DNA of 64,000 bases from Labedaea rhizosphaerae (GCF_004362825.1 NZ_SNXZ01000001.1:1240001-1304000), one strand, 5' to 3'. Shown: positions 49,800-59,175, numbered from the stretch's first letter. The notes: a model not told the origin generated them from the sequence alone. Translations and numbers: made by a program.

Positions 49800-50530
49800 A
49801 CCAGCTGGCGGTCGAAGTCCTCGAGGAGCCGGTCGACGGCGGCGCTCAACTGCGCGGCGCTCGCCGGGGTCACGGTGATGTGGTCGCCGTGCCTGATCAG
49901 CTGGTAGCGGCCGGTCGTGCCGCGGTAGAAGGCCACCACCCGGTCCCCGCGCCGCCCGTCGACCTCCACGGCGAACTGGCCGACCTCGGTGGCGCCGTCG
50001 GTCATCTCGGCCAAGGCGCGCGCGTCGCCGCGGGCGACTCCACTGTCCTGCAACGCTTTCTGGCGAGCGATCGGCGTCGAAGCCGCCTCGGCCGCAGCCA
50101 GCGCTCGGGCGTCCACCGTCACCGACCGCCCGGCCCCGGCGGGCGCCGCGGGCAACACCTCGACGATCGTGGCCGCGAGCCCGGTCTCCGGCACGGTCGC
50201 GAACCACATCCGGTCGCCGTCGAGCTGCGCGAGCACCGCCCGCCGTGGACCGACGGCCAGCACGGTGCGCAACGCCCCGACCCGCAACTCGATGGCCTTC
50301 TTCCGCTCCGCGATCACGGCGAAGAGCGCGGCCACCGCCGGCCGCGGCTGACCGGGCCCATCGGCAAGCCCACGCCCACCGAGCGCGTCCCACACCTCCC
50401 GCTCGATGACCGCCCGCTCGGTGTAGGTGGCCCCCGGCGACGGCACGTCGAGGATCAGCGGCGGCAAGCCATACCCGAGCCCACGCCACACGACATCGAA
50501 CTCGGTCGCGGACAAGGCGAACTCGGTCAC
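49790..50530 (-). CDS. ESX secretion-associated EspG-family protein
   Basis: A 246-residue protein of the EspG fold: LSATEFDVVWRGLGYGLPPLIL at the start, central RVGALRTVLAVGPRRAVLAQLDGDRMWF, and a C-terminal ISAAQLSAAVDRLLEDF-type helix. EspG proteins are cytosolic chaperones for PE-PPE pairs of type VII secretion. The GTG overlaps the PPE stop by 4 bp and is the last gene of the cluster. No ESX core gene (eccB-E, mycP) lies in the window. Confidence 0.85.
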   Translation of the reverse strand: MTEFALSATEFDVVWRGLGYGLPPLILDVPSPGATYTERAVIEREVWDALGGRGLADGPGQPRPAVAALFAVIAERKKAIELRVGALRTVLAVGPRRAVLAQLDGDRMWFATVPETGLAATIVEVLPAAPAGAGRSVTVDARALAAAEAASTPIARQKALQDSGVARGDARALAEMTDGATEVGQFAVEVDGRRGDRVVAFYRGTTGRYQLIRHGDHITVTPASAAQLSAAVDRLLEDFDRQLVQR

Positions 50531-51777
50531 TCGGGCCCACCAATGACATCCGGCGCGACGAAGAACTCCCGGTTGCGGGGGTCGCGCAGGTAGTCGTCGT
50601 CCTCGTCGAAGTGCTCGTCGCTGGGGAGGCCGTACTTGTTGGTGTGCTCGCTGTCCTCGTCGCCCTCGGCGCTGGGCCCGCCACCCAGCATCCCGCCCAT
50701 ACCGGCCCCACCGGCGCGCCCTGCTCCCCGCCGCCCCATCGCGGCTTCTTCCGTCGCGGCCAGGCCCGCGCCACTACGTGCACCGGGCTGCGCCCCACGC
50801 CCAGCTCCGCCCGATTCACCAGGCGCGCCCGACCGGCCAGCACCCGACCCGCCGTCCCCGCTCGACCCGTTCGACCCACCGGACCGGCCATATCCACCGG
50901 CACCGGGATATCCATCCGCACCGCCGGAGCCGCCCCACCCCGGCGTCCCGTAGCCGCCAGGCCCGGACGGACCGCCTTGCCCGCTACTCCACGACCCACC
51001 TGGGCCGCCCGACACCACCGGTGCACCAGAACCCGGCGGCGTGGCCACCGAACTCGGATCGGTCCCCTGAACCGGCACCGGCGGAGCGCTCACGTGCTGC
51101 CCACCAGGAACGGTCCCGTGCGTCGACGTTCCGCCTGAACTGCCATAGGAAGAAGACGTGCCACCGCCGGGCGCAACCGGCCCATCCACACCGCGCCGAC
51201 TCGGCGACTGGCTCTTCGTCTGTGGCGGCGGCGCATCGGTTCCCGTGTCGAGCACAACCTTCGGCACGGGCGGGATTGCAGGCAACGCACTGACCCGAGC
51301 CTGTGTGGCGTCCCGGTACTCGCCCATGACCTCACGCGCCTGCTGCTCAGCCGACCGCCGTGCCGCCAACTGCGCATGCGGATCCTGAGTGGCGTCAACG
51401 AGCTGCGGCCGGTTGCCGCCAGCCGACGGCAGTGGCACCGGCAACGGCACCCGGCTGCGCGTTGCTGCCGACTCTCCGGACTGCCCCATCGCTGCGTAGC
51501 GGTTGTTCTCGCTGTGTCCGTGCATGGCGTCGCCGTAGTCGCGCATCGTGACCATCGCCCCGTGTGCCGACTCCGCGGCCGAGCCCTGCCAGTCCCCGGC
51601 GTTGGCTCGCTGTACGGCTCGATTGGTGGTCTCACTGCTCTCGTAGAGCACCGAGACGACCTTCTGCATCCGCGCTTCGAAAACGTGGGTGGTCCTGTCC
51701 GCGTCCCCCTCGCCAACCCAGCGCATGATCTCTTCGTGCGAGACCCCGTCGAGTCTGACGTCGCTGATGTCGACCAT
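50527..51777 (-). CDS. PPE-domain protein
   Basis: A 416-residue protein. The first 165 residues are helical, like a PPE domain (ISHEEIMRWVGEGDADRTTHVFEARMQKVV; NAGDWQGSAAESAHGAM with the WQG turn). The rest is a Gly/Ser/Pro-rich low-complexity region, ending in an acidic tail (EHFDEDDDYLRDPRNREFFV). Probably exported by an ESX system with its helical partner, guided by the EspG protein encoded next. It is 3 bp downstream of the DUF3558 gene. Confidence 0.82.
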   Translation of the reverse strand: MVDISDVRLDGVSHEEIMRWVGEGDADRTTHVFEARMQKVVSVLYESSETTNRAVQRANAGDWQGSAAESAHGAMVTMRDYGDAMHGHSENNRYAAMGQSGESAATRSRVPLPVPLPSAGGNRPQLVDATQDPHAQLAARRSAEQQAREVMGEYRDATQARVSALPAIPPVPKVVLDTGTDAPPPQTKSQSPSRRGVDGPVAPGGGTSSSYGSSGGTSTHGTVPGGQHVSAPPVPVQGTDPSSVATPPGSGAPVVSGGPGGSWSSGQGGPSGPGGYGTPGWGGSGGADGYPGAGGYGRSGGSNGSSGDGGSGAGRSGAPGESGGAGRGAQPGARSGAGLAATEEAAMGRRGAGRAGGAGMGGMLGGGPSAEGDEDSEHTNKYGLPSDEHFDEDDDYLRDPRNREFFVAPDVIGGPE

Positions 51778-51780
51778 GTG

Positions 51781-52413
51781 TCAACGGCTCCCCGTCGTCT
51801 CGATCGCCAGCCCGGCCACCTTGTCCGCCTCCGTGCAGTACGTCGATGCAGGAGCTGGTTCGCCACTGAGATTGTTTACGAAGATGTCGATGTACTGACC
51901 ATCGTGCACATCGATGATCAAGTGGCAGTTGTTTGGCAGGTCGTCGGTCGGCTTGGGCTTGATGCGCAACGCGGGAAATCCGTCCACGGTGGTCTTCTCC
52001 GGCGGGTTGACGGTTTCCCTTTCCGGGTTGGTCAACCACACGGATGCGTCCTCGGTGGTTACCGGGGAGATGAGCAGGCCAGACCCGCTGGTAGACGATG
52101 AGAAACTGCAAGAGGGGGCGCCCGTCACATCGTTGGTGTCGTGTTGCGGCGGGCGCTGGTAGCCCTTGTCGTATTCCATCTCTCGCGCTTGGCTCTTGGT
52201 CAGCATGTCGCAGGGGTCGATCCCTGTCAGATCGATGTCGCGTGGCCGGGGCGGCAAGACCCGGGAGGTGGTGGATCCAGTGGTCGTCGATCCGGCTGAC
52301 GTGTCTGAAGTGACCGATGTCGCGGAGGTGGGCTGACCCTGCGCCGAATCGGTGCAGGACGTCACGACGACCGAAAGCAGGCCGCAGGCAGCGACCACAA
52401 GCCAAGGCTTCAC
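51781..52413 (-). CDS. DUF3558 lipoprotein
   Basis: A 210-residue lipoprotein. A signal peptide ends in the lipobox VVVTSC (Cys about residue 20), followed by a Ser/Thr-rich spacer and a DUF3558 domain (IDPCDMLTKSQAREM; GAPSCSF; TYCTEADKVAGLAIE) with four Cys likely to form disulfides. GTG start overlaps the preceding stop by 4 bp. DUF3558 lipoproteins recur in ESX-associated clusters of Pseudonocardiales, with unknown function. Confidence 0.88.
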   Translation of the reverse strand: MKPWLVVAACGLLSVVVTSCTDSAQGQPTSATSVTSDTSAGSTTTGSTTSRVLPPRPRDIDLTGIDPCDMLTKSQAREMEYDKGYQRPPQHDTNDVTGAPSCSFSSSTSGSGLLISPVTTEDASVWLTNPERETVNPPEKTTVDGFPALRIKPKPTDDLPNNCHLIIDVHDGQYIDIFVNNLSGEPAPASTYCTEADKVAGLAIETTGSR

Positions 52414-52808
52414 GGGGTTTGCTCCTGCTGCTGCATCAACTGCTTGTTGAGTTCTTCCGTCTTGCCGTACTGATCGGCGATCACCTTCAACGCGTTGAAG
52501 GTGTCGACCTGCTGCTTGTGCAGCGCTCTGATGGTCGCTACCAGCGAGTTGTCGTCCTTGACGAAGTAGTTGTTGAACTCGTCCTTGGCCCATTGGCTGA
52601 AGGGGTCACCAAGCCAGGGCTCCTTGATCAGGAGGTCGTACTCGAGGCCTTGGGCGATCGGCTCGTAGAGGTCGGCGATCTGGCGGAAGGTGACCGCCAG
52701 TTCGACGACGTTCTCCGGCGTCACCTGCAGACGCTGGGTCCCCGTGCCTGCTGTAGGCGCGGGTGTGTCGGCATGGCTGCCGCCGCCGTCCTTCTGAAAT
52801 CCGGCCAC
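52410..52808 (-). CDS. Small helical ESX-associated protein (PE/WXG-like)
   Basis: A 132-residue protein with a short Gly/Thr-rich start followed by three long helices (NVVELAVTFRQIADLYEPIAQGLEY; SQWAKDEFNNYFVKDDNSLVATIRALHKQQV; YGKTEELNKQLMQQQEQ). The middle PWLGDPFSQW turn resembles WXG-type hairpins. First gene of a four-gene operon with DUF3558, PPE and EspG. It is the probable partner of the PPE protein; assignment rests on context. Confidence 0.7.
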   Translation of the reverse strand: MAGFQKDGGGSHADTPAPTAGTGTQRLQVTPENVVELAVTFRQIADLYEPIAQGLEYDLLIKEPWLGDPFSQWAKDEFNNYFVKDDNSLVATIRALHKQQVDTFNALKVIADQYGKTEELNKQLMQQQEQTP

Positions 52809-52906
52809 GATCCCCCCAGGTCATCCCCTTGCAACCAGGGAGGATAGCGAAGCACGACGACCTGACCGGGGCTGTTGATCAGGTCACCACCCGGTTGGGC
52901 TAACGG

Positions 52907-53569
52907 TTATGCCTCACCGGGGCGAACGAGTCCGGTCTCGTAAGCAAGGACCACCGCCTGCACCCGGTCGCGCAGTCCGAGTTTCGCCAAAACGCGGCCC
53001 ACGTGCGTTTTGACAGTTGCCTCGGAAAGGAACAGTTTTCGCGCGATTTCGGTGTTGGACAAACCCTGGGCCATCAATACCAGGACTTCGCGTTCTCGTT
53101 CGGTCAAAACGTCCAGTACCGCGGCATCGCGCAGTTTTCCGCCCGACTGGCCCAGGAAGCGGTCCAGCAACCGCTTTGTCACCGAAGGCGACACGACCGC
53201 GTCCCCCACCGCCACCGAGCGCAAGGCCGACACCAAGTGGTCCGGCGGTGTGTCCTTCAGCAGGAACCCGCTCGCGCCGTTGCGCAACGCCGACAACGCG
53301 TACTCGTCGAGGTCGAACGTCGTCATCACCAGGACCTTCGATGTCCCCGCGTCGGTGATCAGCTTCGTTGCCTCGACGCCGTCCAGCACGGGCATGCGCA
53401 CGTCCATCAGCACCACGTCGGGGCGCAGCGAGGCGGCCAACTCGACCGCGGCCTTGCCGTCGCCGGCCTCGCCGACGATCTCCATGTCCTCCTGCGCGCC
53501 GAGCACGAGACGGAAACCACCGCGCATGAGTTCCTGGTCGTCCACGACGAGCACCCTGATCACAGGCAC
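52907..53569 (-). CDS. NarL/LuxR-type response regulator
   Basis: A 220-residue regulator. Receiver: VLVVDDQELMRGG, phosphoacceptor Asp in VVLMDVRMPVLDG near residue 54, conserved Thr in TTFDLDEY and Lys in FLLKDTPPD. The LuxR HTH is LTEREREVLVLMAQGLSNTEIARKLFLSEATVKTHV. GTG start 3 bp after the kinase stop. Paired with the DesK-type kinase; targets unknown. Confidence 0.95.
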   Translation of the reverse strand: MPVIRVLVVDDQELMRGGFRLVLGAQEDMEIVGEAGDGKAAVELAASLRPDVVLMDVRMPVLDGVEATKLITDAGTSKVLVMTTFDLDEYALSALRNGASGFLLKDTPPDHLVSALRSVAVGDAVVSPSVTKRLLDRFLGQSGGKLRDAAVLDVLTEREREVLVLMAQGLSNTEIARKLFLSEATVKTHVGRVLAKLGLRDRVQAVVLAYETGLVRPGEA

Positions 53570-53572
53570 AAC

Positions 53573-54769
53573 CTACGCACCGTCCACCGGGATCACGGCC
53601 CGAACGCGCCAACCGCCGGCGGGGCCCGGACCCGCGGCCAGCGAGCCGCCGTACACGTGGGCGCGCTCGCGCATGCCGATCAGGCCGTTGCCGCCGGAGA
53701 CGCCGACCAGTTGCCTGCCGCCCGCACCGTCGTCGGTGATGTCCAGTTCGATCCGCTCACCCAGCCTGGTCACCGTGACCTCGGCGGACGCGCCCGGGCC
53801 GGCGTGCTTGAGCGTGTTCGTCAACGACTCCTGCACGATCCGGTAGATCCCCAGGCCCACGCCCGCGGGCAGGTCGTCGAGGTCGCCCGACACCGTCAGG
53901 GTCACCGGCAGCCCGACGCCACGCACGCGCTCCGCGAGCTCGGCGAGCGACCCGGCGCCCGGCTGGGGCGTGCGGTCCACGTCGCGACCGTCTTCACTGC
54001 GCAGCACCCCGAGAAGCCGGCGCAGCTCGGTCAACGCTTCCCGGCCGGTGGCGGAGATCGTCTGCACGGCGCGTTCGGCGAGTTCCGGATTCCGCCGAAC
54101 CGCGTATGCCGCGCCGTCGGCCTGGACCACGATCACGCTCACCGCGTGCGCCACGACGTCGTGCAGTTCGCGGGCGATGCGCGCGCGCTCGCGCCCCACG
54201 GCGATCCGGGCCTGCTGGTCGCGCTCGGTCTCCAGCAGCGCCAGCCGCTGCGCCACCTCGTTCTGGTAGGCGTGCCGCGCGCCGATGAACTCGCCGAGCA
54301 CCCAGCACAGGGCGAAGGTGATCGTCACGACGATGAGCGCGATGACGCCGCTGCCGTTGTGCCAGCCGATCCGCCACCAGGCCCAGGCCACCGAACCCAC
54401 CGCGAGCAGCGCCGCGTACCGCACGGCGTGCCAGCGCCCCGCGTAGGCCACCAGCGTGTACAGCGAGATGCCCAGCGCCATGTCGGCGAGGCGGATCACC
54501 GCGTCGTGGGCGTGGGTCGGCCCGCTCGGCCCGTGCGTGAACAACTGCACGTACCCGGCCACCAACACGATGTAGGCCGAGAGCACGGGGTTGCGGCGCC
54601 GGATCACCAGCGGGCCCAGCAGCCCGAGGCCCACGACCCAGAACACGACCGCGTTCACCCCGCCGGGCAGGTCGAACAGCGACAGCAGCTCGAACACGGC
54701 CAGGCATGCGGCGATGACACAGTCCCCGACCAGGGGATGTGCCTGCAACCACAAGCTCAAGCGCCGCAT
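53573..54769 (-). CDS. DesK/NarX-type sensor histidine kinase
   Basis: A 398-residue kinase. About five to six N-terminal membrane helices (residues 15-165), then HisKA_3 with phosphoacceptor His in RARIARELHDVVAHAVSVIVVQ near residue 205, N box ESLTNTLKHAG near 315, and ATPase G boxes DITDDGAGG and GNGLIGMRERA near 345-370. First gene of the two-component operon and divergent from the dynamin cluster. No extracytoplasmic sensor domain, so it probably senses the membrane itself. Confidence 0.94.
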   Translation of the reverse strand: MRRLSLWLQAHPLVGDCVIAACLAVFELLSLFDLPGGVNAVVFWVVGLGLLGPLVIRRRNPVLSAYIVLVAGYVQLFTHGPSGPTHAHDAVIRLADMALGISLYTLVAYAGRWHAVRYAALLAVGSVAWAWWRIGWHNGSGVIALIVVTITFALCWVLGEFIGARHAYQNEVAQRLALLETERDQQARIAVGRERARIARELHDVVAHAVSVIVVQADGAAYAVRRNPELAERAVQTISATGREALTELRRLLGVLRSEDGRDVDRTPQPGAGSLAELAERVRGVGLPVTLTVSGDLDDLPAGVGLGIYRIVQESLTNTLKHAGPGASAEVTVTRLGERIELDITDDGAGGRQLVGVSGGNGLIGMRERAHVYGGSLAAGPGPAGGWRVRAVIPVDGA

Positions 54770-54953
54770 GGGTCCAGCGTAGGTCGACTTCGGACGATCA
54801 CGCGTCAGACCGCCGTCGCACCTCGTGTCCTACCCGCGGCTGACCCCCGTGGGCGCGCGCACCCGACACTTTGACCGAACGCGTCGCCGTCGCGAAGCGC
54901 GACGTGGCACGATCAGTGGCGAATCCCCCGATCCGGCCGCGAGGAGAGAAGGC

Positions 54954-56567
54954 GTGACAACGGCCACCGAGCAGCAGCACATGGCCGGCCCGCTGTCCGC
55001 GGCGGTGGCCCACCTGTGCACGCGCTTGCAGCCGCAGGTATCCGCGCGCACCGCCGCCGGCTTCCGCGAAGTGCTGCGCCGGCTTTCCGCGCCGCTGCAG
55101 GTCGCAGTCGCGGGGCGCATCAAGTCGGGCAAGTCCACGCTGGTGAACGCGCTGATCGGGCGCCGGGTCGCGCCGACCGACGTCGGTGAGTGCACCCGCC
55201 TGGTCACCCGCTACCAGTACGGCACGGTCGACCGGGTCGAGGTCGTGTTCAAGGACGGCCGCAAGCAGGTGCTGCCCTTCGACGTCGGCGGCATGATCCC
55301 CAACGACCTCGAGGTCGACTTCGACGAGGTCTCCCACCTCGAGGCCTACCTGACCAACGCGGTGCTGCGCGACCTGACGGTGATCGACACGCCGGGCCTC
55401 GGCTCGCTGGACGCGGCGTCGGTCAAGCGCACCGAGGAGCTGCTCGGCGTCGCCGGCGGCAGCGCCCGCCACCGCGCGTTCGACGGCACGGACGAGGGCA
55501 CCGAGGGCAAAGAGGACGAGAAAGAGGACGACGACGCCGACCTCGACCCGACCTCGCGCAACGCGGTGGCCGGCGCCGAGGCCGTGCTCTACGTCGTCAC
55601 CCAGGGCGTGCGCGCCGACGACCAGCAGGCGCTCGCCGCGTTCACCGCCGCCACCGCGAGCCGCGAGGCCGGCCCGGTCAACGCGATCGCGGCGCTGAAC
55701 AAGGCCGACACGATCGCGCCAGAGTCCGTGCAGGGTTCCGACGGCGACGTCTGGAAGGCCGCCAGCCTGATCGCGGAGAAGCAGGCGGCGACGCTCAAGC
55801 CGCGGGTCGCGGACGTGATCCCGGTGATCGGCCTGCTGGCCGAGTCCGCCGAGTCCGGCGGCTTCACCTCCGCCGACGCCGACGCGCTGCGTCAGCTCGC
55901 CGCCCTCGATGACGCCACATGGGAAACCATGCTGATGTCGGCGGACATCTTCGTCAGCTGGGAGTGCGACGTGCCGACCGGCACCCGCACCCGGCTGCTG
56001 GAGAAGCTCGACCTCTACGGCATCCGCTGCGCGGTCGACGCGCTGCGTGCCGACCCGGAGCTCACCGCGGGCGCGCTGCGCCGTCGCCTCCTCGACGCCT
56101 CCGGGCTGGCCAAGGTGCGCGGCCGGCTGGACGCGGTGTTCCGCGCCCGCGCCGACGGCATCAAGGCCGCGGCCGCGCTCGCCTCGGTGACCGCACTCGC
56201 GCACGCCTCCGGCGACGCGGGCGAGCGGCAGCGGGTGCACGACGCGATCGAGGTCCTGCTGGCCAAGCCGGAGGCCCACCAGCTGCGCCTGCTCGAGGCG
56301 TTGACGCTGGTCACGTCCGGTGCCGTGAACATGCCCGACGACCTCGCCGAGGAGGTCCTGCGGGTGGGCAGCAACGCCGACATCGGCGACCAGCTCGGCA
56401 TGAAGGGACGCCCGCAGCGGGAGCTGTCCGCGTTCGCGCTGGAACGGGCCGGGTGGTGGCGTTCGTTCGCCTCGTTCGGCGCGACCCCCGCGCAGAGCCG
56501 GGTGGCGCACGTCGTCCACCGGGCCTACTTCCTCATCTGGCAACAACTGCGCGAACAAGCGGGGTGA
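54954..56567 (+). CDS. Dynamin-like GTPase 1
   Basis: A 537-residue dynamin-family protein. G1 AGRIKSGKSTLVNALIG near residue 50, a switch-I region with GECTRLVTRYQYG, G3 VIDTPGLGSLD near 145, and G4 ALNKAD near 250. An acidic insert (EGKEDEKEDDDADLD, about residues 180-200) interrupts the GTPase domain. The rest is helical with no obvious membrane hairpin, so it may need its partner for membrane binding. GAGGAGAGAAGG precedes the GTG. Its stop overlaps the GrpE-like gene as GTGA. Bacterial dynamins with such pairing (IniA/IniC, DynA/DynB) act on membranes. Confidence 0.9.
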   Translation: MTTATEQQHMAGPLSAAVAHLCTRLQPQVSARTAAGFREVLRRLSAPLQVAVAGRIKSGKSTLVNALIGRRVAPTDVGECTRLVTRYQYGTVDRVEVVFKDGRKQVLPFDVGGMIPNDLEVDFDEVSHLEAYLTNAVLRDLTVIDTPGLGSLDAASVKRTEELLGVAGGSARHRAFDGTDEGTEGKEDEKEDDDADLDPTSRNAVAGAEAVLYVVTQGVRADDQQALAAFTAATASREAGPVNAIAALNKADTIAPESVQGSDGDVWKAASLIAEKQAATLKPRVADVIPVIGLLAESAESGGFTSADADALRQLAALDDATWETMLMSADIFVSWECDVPTGTRTRLLEKLDLYGIRCAVDALRADPELTAGALRRRLLDASGLAKVRGRLDAVFRARADGIKAAAALASVTALAHASGDAGERQRVHDAIEVLLAKPEAHQLRLLEALTLVTSGAVNMPDDLAEEVLRVGSNADIGDQLGMKGRPQRELSAFALERAGWWRSFASFGATPAQSRVAHVVHRAYFLIWQQLREQAG

Positions 56568-57265
56568 TCGCGTTGGCGAACTGGTTCAACAAGAAGGGCC
56601 GGACCGAGGAGGCCGACCAGGCCGACCAGGCCGACTCGACGGTCGAGGTCAAGGCCCACGTGATCGCCGACGCGATCCGGGCCGGCCAGGTGCAGCAGAT
56701 GATCGGCCAGCCGATCGCCGGTCACCCGCGCCCGCCGCAGCAAACCCCGCCGCCGCAACAACAAGCGCAGCCGGCCCAGCAGACCCAGCAGCAAACCTAT
56801 GCACAGCAACCGGCCCCGCAGGCGCAGGAAGCGCCGCAGGGCACGGCAGAGCCGGAGGCCGCAGTGACCGAGCCACAGCCCGAGCAGCCGGTCGCGGTCG
56901 ACCAGCCCGACACCGACGCCACCGCGACGCTGCTCGACCAGGCGCTGACCGAGCGACGCACGCTGGTGCAGCTCTGCCTGTACGCGCTCGACCGGGCGCG
57001 CAGCGCGGGCGTCACCGAGCGGATCGAGGAAGCGCTCGCGACCGTCGGCGTGACCGCGCTGCGCCCGGACGGCGACAAGTTCGACCCGACCCTGCACGAG
57101 GCCGGCGGCACGGTCGACACCGAGAACGCCGAGCTGGACGGCATGGTCGCGGAGACCGAGGTGGTCGGGTTCAGCGACCGCGGCACGACCCTGCGGGTGC
57201 CGATCGTGACCGTGTACACGGCCAAGAACGCGCCCCAGACCGGCATGCAGGGAGCCACTACATGA
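56564..57265 (+). CDS. GrpE-like protein between two dynamin genes
   Basis: A 233-residue protein. Residues 1-50 are helical and charged; about 50-125 form a Pro/Gln-rich linker; the C-terminal 110 residues resemble the GrpE head (LVQLCLYALDRARSAGVTERIEEAL; FDPTLHEAGGTVDTENAELDG; VVGFSDRGTTLRVPIVTVY). The long dimerisation helix of true GrpE is missing. Start overlaps the dynamin-1 stop and its own stop overlaps the dynamin-2 start, so all three are coupled. It may be an exchange factor or adaptor for the dynamins or for an Hsp70 elsewhere. Confidence 0.78.
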   Translation: MIALANWFNKKGRTEEADQADQADSTVEVKAHVIADAIRAGQVQQMIGQPIAGHPRPPQQTPPPQQQAQPAQQTQQQTYAQQPAPQAQEAPQGTAEPEAAVTEPQPEQPVAVDQPDTDATATLLDQALTERRTLVQLCLYALDRARSAGVTERIEEALATVGVTALRPDGDKFDPTLHEAGGTVDTENAELDGMVAETEVVGFSDRGTTLRVPIVTVYTAKNAPQTGMQGATT

Positions 57266-59103
57266 CGGCGCCCGCGGTCTCGCTGCCGAAGGCGGTCGCG
57301 CAGACCCGCCAGCAGCTGCTCAACCACCTCAAGGAAGCCGATCCCGAGGCGGCCAAGGAGATCGAGGAGCAGCGGTCGAAGCGGTCCAACCGCCCGACCG
57401 TCGTGGTCGTCGGGGAGACCAACCGCGGCAAGAGCTCGCTGGTGAACGCGTTGATCGGCCAGGAAGGTCTGTCCCCTGTGGACGCCGAGGTGGCCACGGC
57501 GACCTACCTGACCTTCGGCCACGCCGAGCAGTGGCATGCCAAGGCCTGCTACCCCGGCCAGTTCGCGCCGATCCCGATCGAGCTCTCCCAGCTGGTCAAC
57601 TGGGTGTCGGCCGCGCACGAGCTGCCCGAGGGCCAGATCCCGCCCCGGTACGTGGAGATCGAGGGCCCGTCGTCGCTGCTGGAGAAGCTGTCCGTTGTGG
57701 ACACCCCCGGGGTCGGTGGGCTCGACTCCATGCACGGCGAGCTGGCCATCGAGGCCGCGGCCAGCGCGACCGCGCTGCTCTTCGTCGTCGACTCCTCCGC
57801 GCCGTTCACCTCCGGCGAGCTGAAGTTCCTCAGCGAGGTCGGCGAGCGGGTCGAGACGGTGATCTTCGCACTGTCCAAAACGGACGCCTACCGCGGCTGG
57901 CGGCAGGTGCTCGACGCCAACCTCGCGCTGCTGGCCGAGCACGCGCCGCGCTTCACCGACGCGAAGTTCCACCCCGTGTCCTCGCGGATGTACGCGATGG
58001 CGGCCAAGGCCCCCAACCCGGACGCGGCGGGCATGCTGCGCGAGAAGTCCGGCATCGAGGAGCTGCGCACCGAGATGGAGGGCCTGCTCGTCGGCCGCTC
58101 GGTGATGCTCGGCGAGGCGAACACGCTGCGCTCGCTGTCCAGCGCGCTGGACGCCGTCGTGGTGAAGTTCGAGGCCGAGAAGCGGGCCCTGTCCACCGGT
58201 GCCGCCGAGGTGGAGAAGCTCAAGGAGCGCAAGGAAGAGCTGACCGCCAAGCGCAAGGAGTCCACCAAGGGCTGGCAGGTCACCATGCGCAGCGAGATCC
58301 AGCGCACCCGCCTGGAGATCACGCACGAGGTGTCCCGCCAGGTGCGCGACATGCAGTCGTGGTTCCGCCAGCAGATCGACGCGTCCGACCGGGACAAGCT
58401 GGCGACGCTGCCGCAAGAGGTGGACCACGCGCTGCAGCTGATCTCGCACAAGGTCGCGAACCAGCTCTCCAACCGGCTGAACCAGGTCGCGCAGAAGTCG
58501 CTCTCCGAGCTGTTCTCCACCGACGAGCTGACCGTGCTCAGCGCCCAGATCGCCCGCGCCGAGAACCCGCCGGTGGTGCTGCGCCCGCCGGAGAAGCGCC
58601 AGACCACCTCGGACGACAAGCTCATGGTCATCATGGGCGGGTCCAGCGGTTTCGGGCTCGCGCGTGGTGCCGCGTCGATGATCCCCGGCATGGCCGGGGT
58701 CGCGGCGGCCGGCTTCGTGATGCTGCCCGTGGCGGTCGTGGGCCTCGGCCTCGGCTGGTGGATGGGCCGCACCCGCAAGTTCCAGGCCGAGAAGACGCAC
58801 ATGAAGCAGTGGCTGGGCGACGCCATCGCCGACGCCCGGTCCACACTGGACCAGCTGGTCGCCGAGCAGATGATCGAGGCCGATTCACAGCTCTCCCTGG
58901 CGATGGACGAGGCGCTGCGCAACCGCATCTCGGAGATCGAGGACGAGCTCAAAGAGGTGGACAAGGCCATGCGCCTGGACGCCACCGAGCGGTCCAAGCG
59001 GCTCACCGCGGTGAGCAAGAAGCTGACGGACGTCACGAGTGGACGCGAGCGTGCCCAGGCCTTGCTGGCACGAATTCGGTCTGTACGGGATCGAAACGCC
59101 TGA
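57262..59103 (+). CDS. Dynamin-like GTPase 2 with membrane hairpin
   Basis: A 613-residue dynamin-family protein. G1 VVVVGETNRGKSSLVNALIG near residue 50, G3 VVDTPGVGGLDS near 147, G4 ALSKTD near 205. The stalk is rich in heptads (VEKLKERKEELTAKRKEST; EIQRTRLEITHEVSRQVRDM). A hydrophobic hairpin near residues 455-495 (GVAAAGFVMLPVAVVGLGLGWWMG) should insert in the membrane. A final coiled coil follows (SEIEDELKEVDKAM). ATG overlaps the GrpE-like stop as ATGA. With dynamin 1 it probably forms a hetero-oligomer that fuses, repairs or divides membranes. Confidence 0.92.
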   Translation: MTAPAVSLPKAVAQTRQQLLNHLKEADPEAAKEIEEQRSKRSNRPTVVVVGETNRGKSSLVNALIGQEGLSPVDAEVATATYLTFGHAEQWHAKACYPGQFAPIPIELSQLVNWVSAAHELPEGQIPPRYVEIEGPSSLLEKLSVVDTPGVGGLDSMHGELAIEAAASATALLFVVDSSAPFTSGELKFLSEVGERVETVIFALSKTDAYRGWRQVLDANLALLAEHAPRFTDAKFHPVSSRMYAMAAKAPNPDAAGMLREKSGIEELRTEMEGLLVGRSVMLGEANTLRSLSSALDAVVVKFEAEKRALSTGAAEVEKLKERKEELTAKRKESTKGWQVTMRSEIQRTRLEITHEVSRQVRDMQSWFRQQIDASDRDKLATLPQEVDHALQLISHKVANQLSNRLNQVAQKSLSELFSTDELTVLSAQIARAENPPVVLRPPEKRQTTSDDKLMVIMGGSSGFGLARGAASMIPGMAGVAAAGFVMLPVAVVGLGLGWWMGRTRKFQAEKTHMKQWLGDAIADARSTLDQLVAEQMIEADSQLSLAMDEALRNRISEIEDELKEVDKAMRLDATERSKRLTAVSKKLTDVTSGRERAQALLARIRSVRDRNA

Positions 59104-59175
59104 ATCGGACGTCTGAGCTACAACGGCGCTACAGTGCGCGCCACTGGGGTAGGTCATCACTGAGGGAGAACCACC

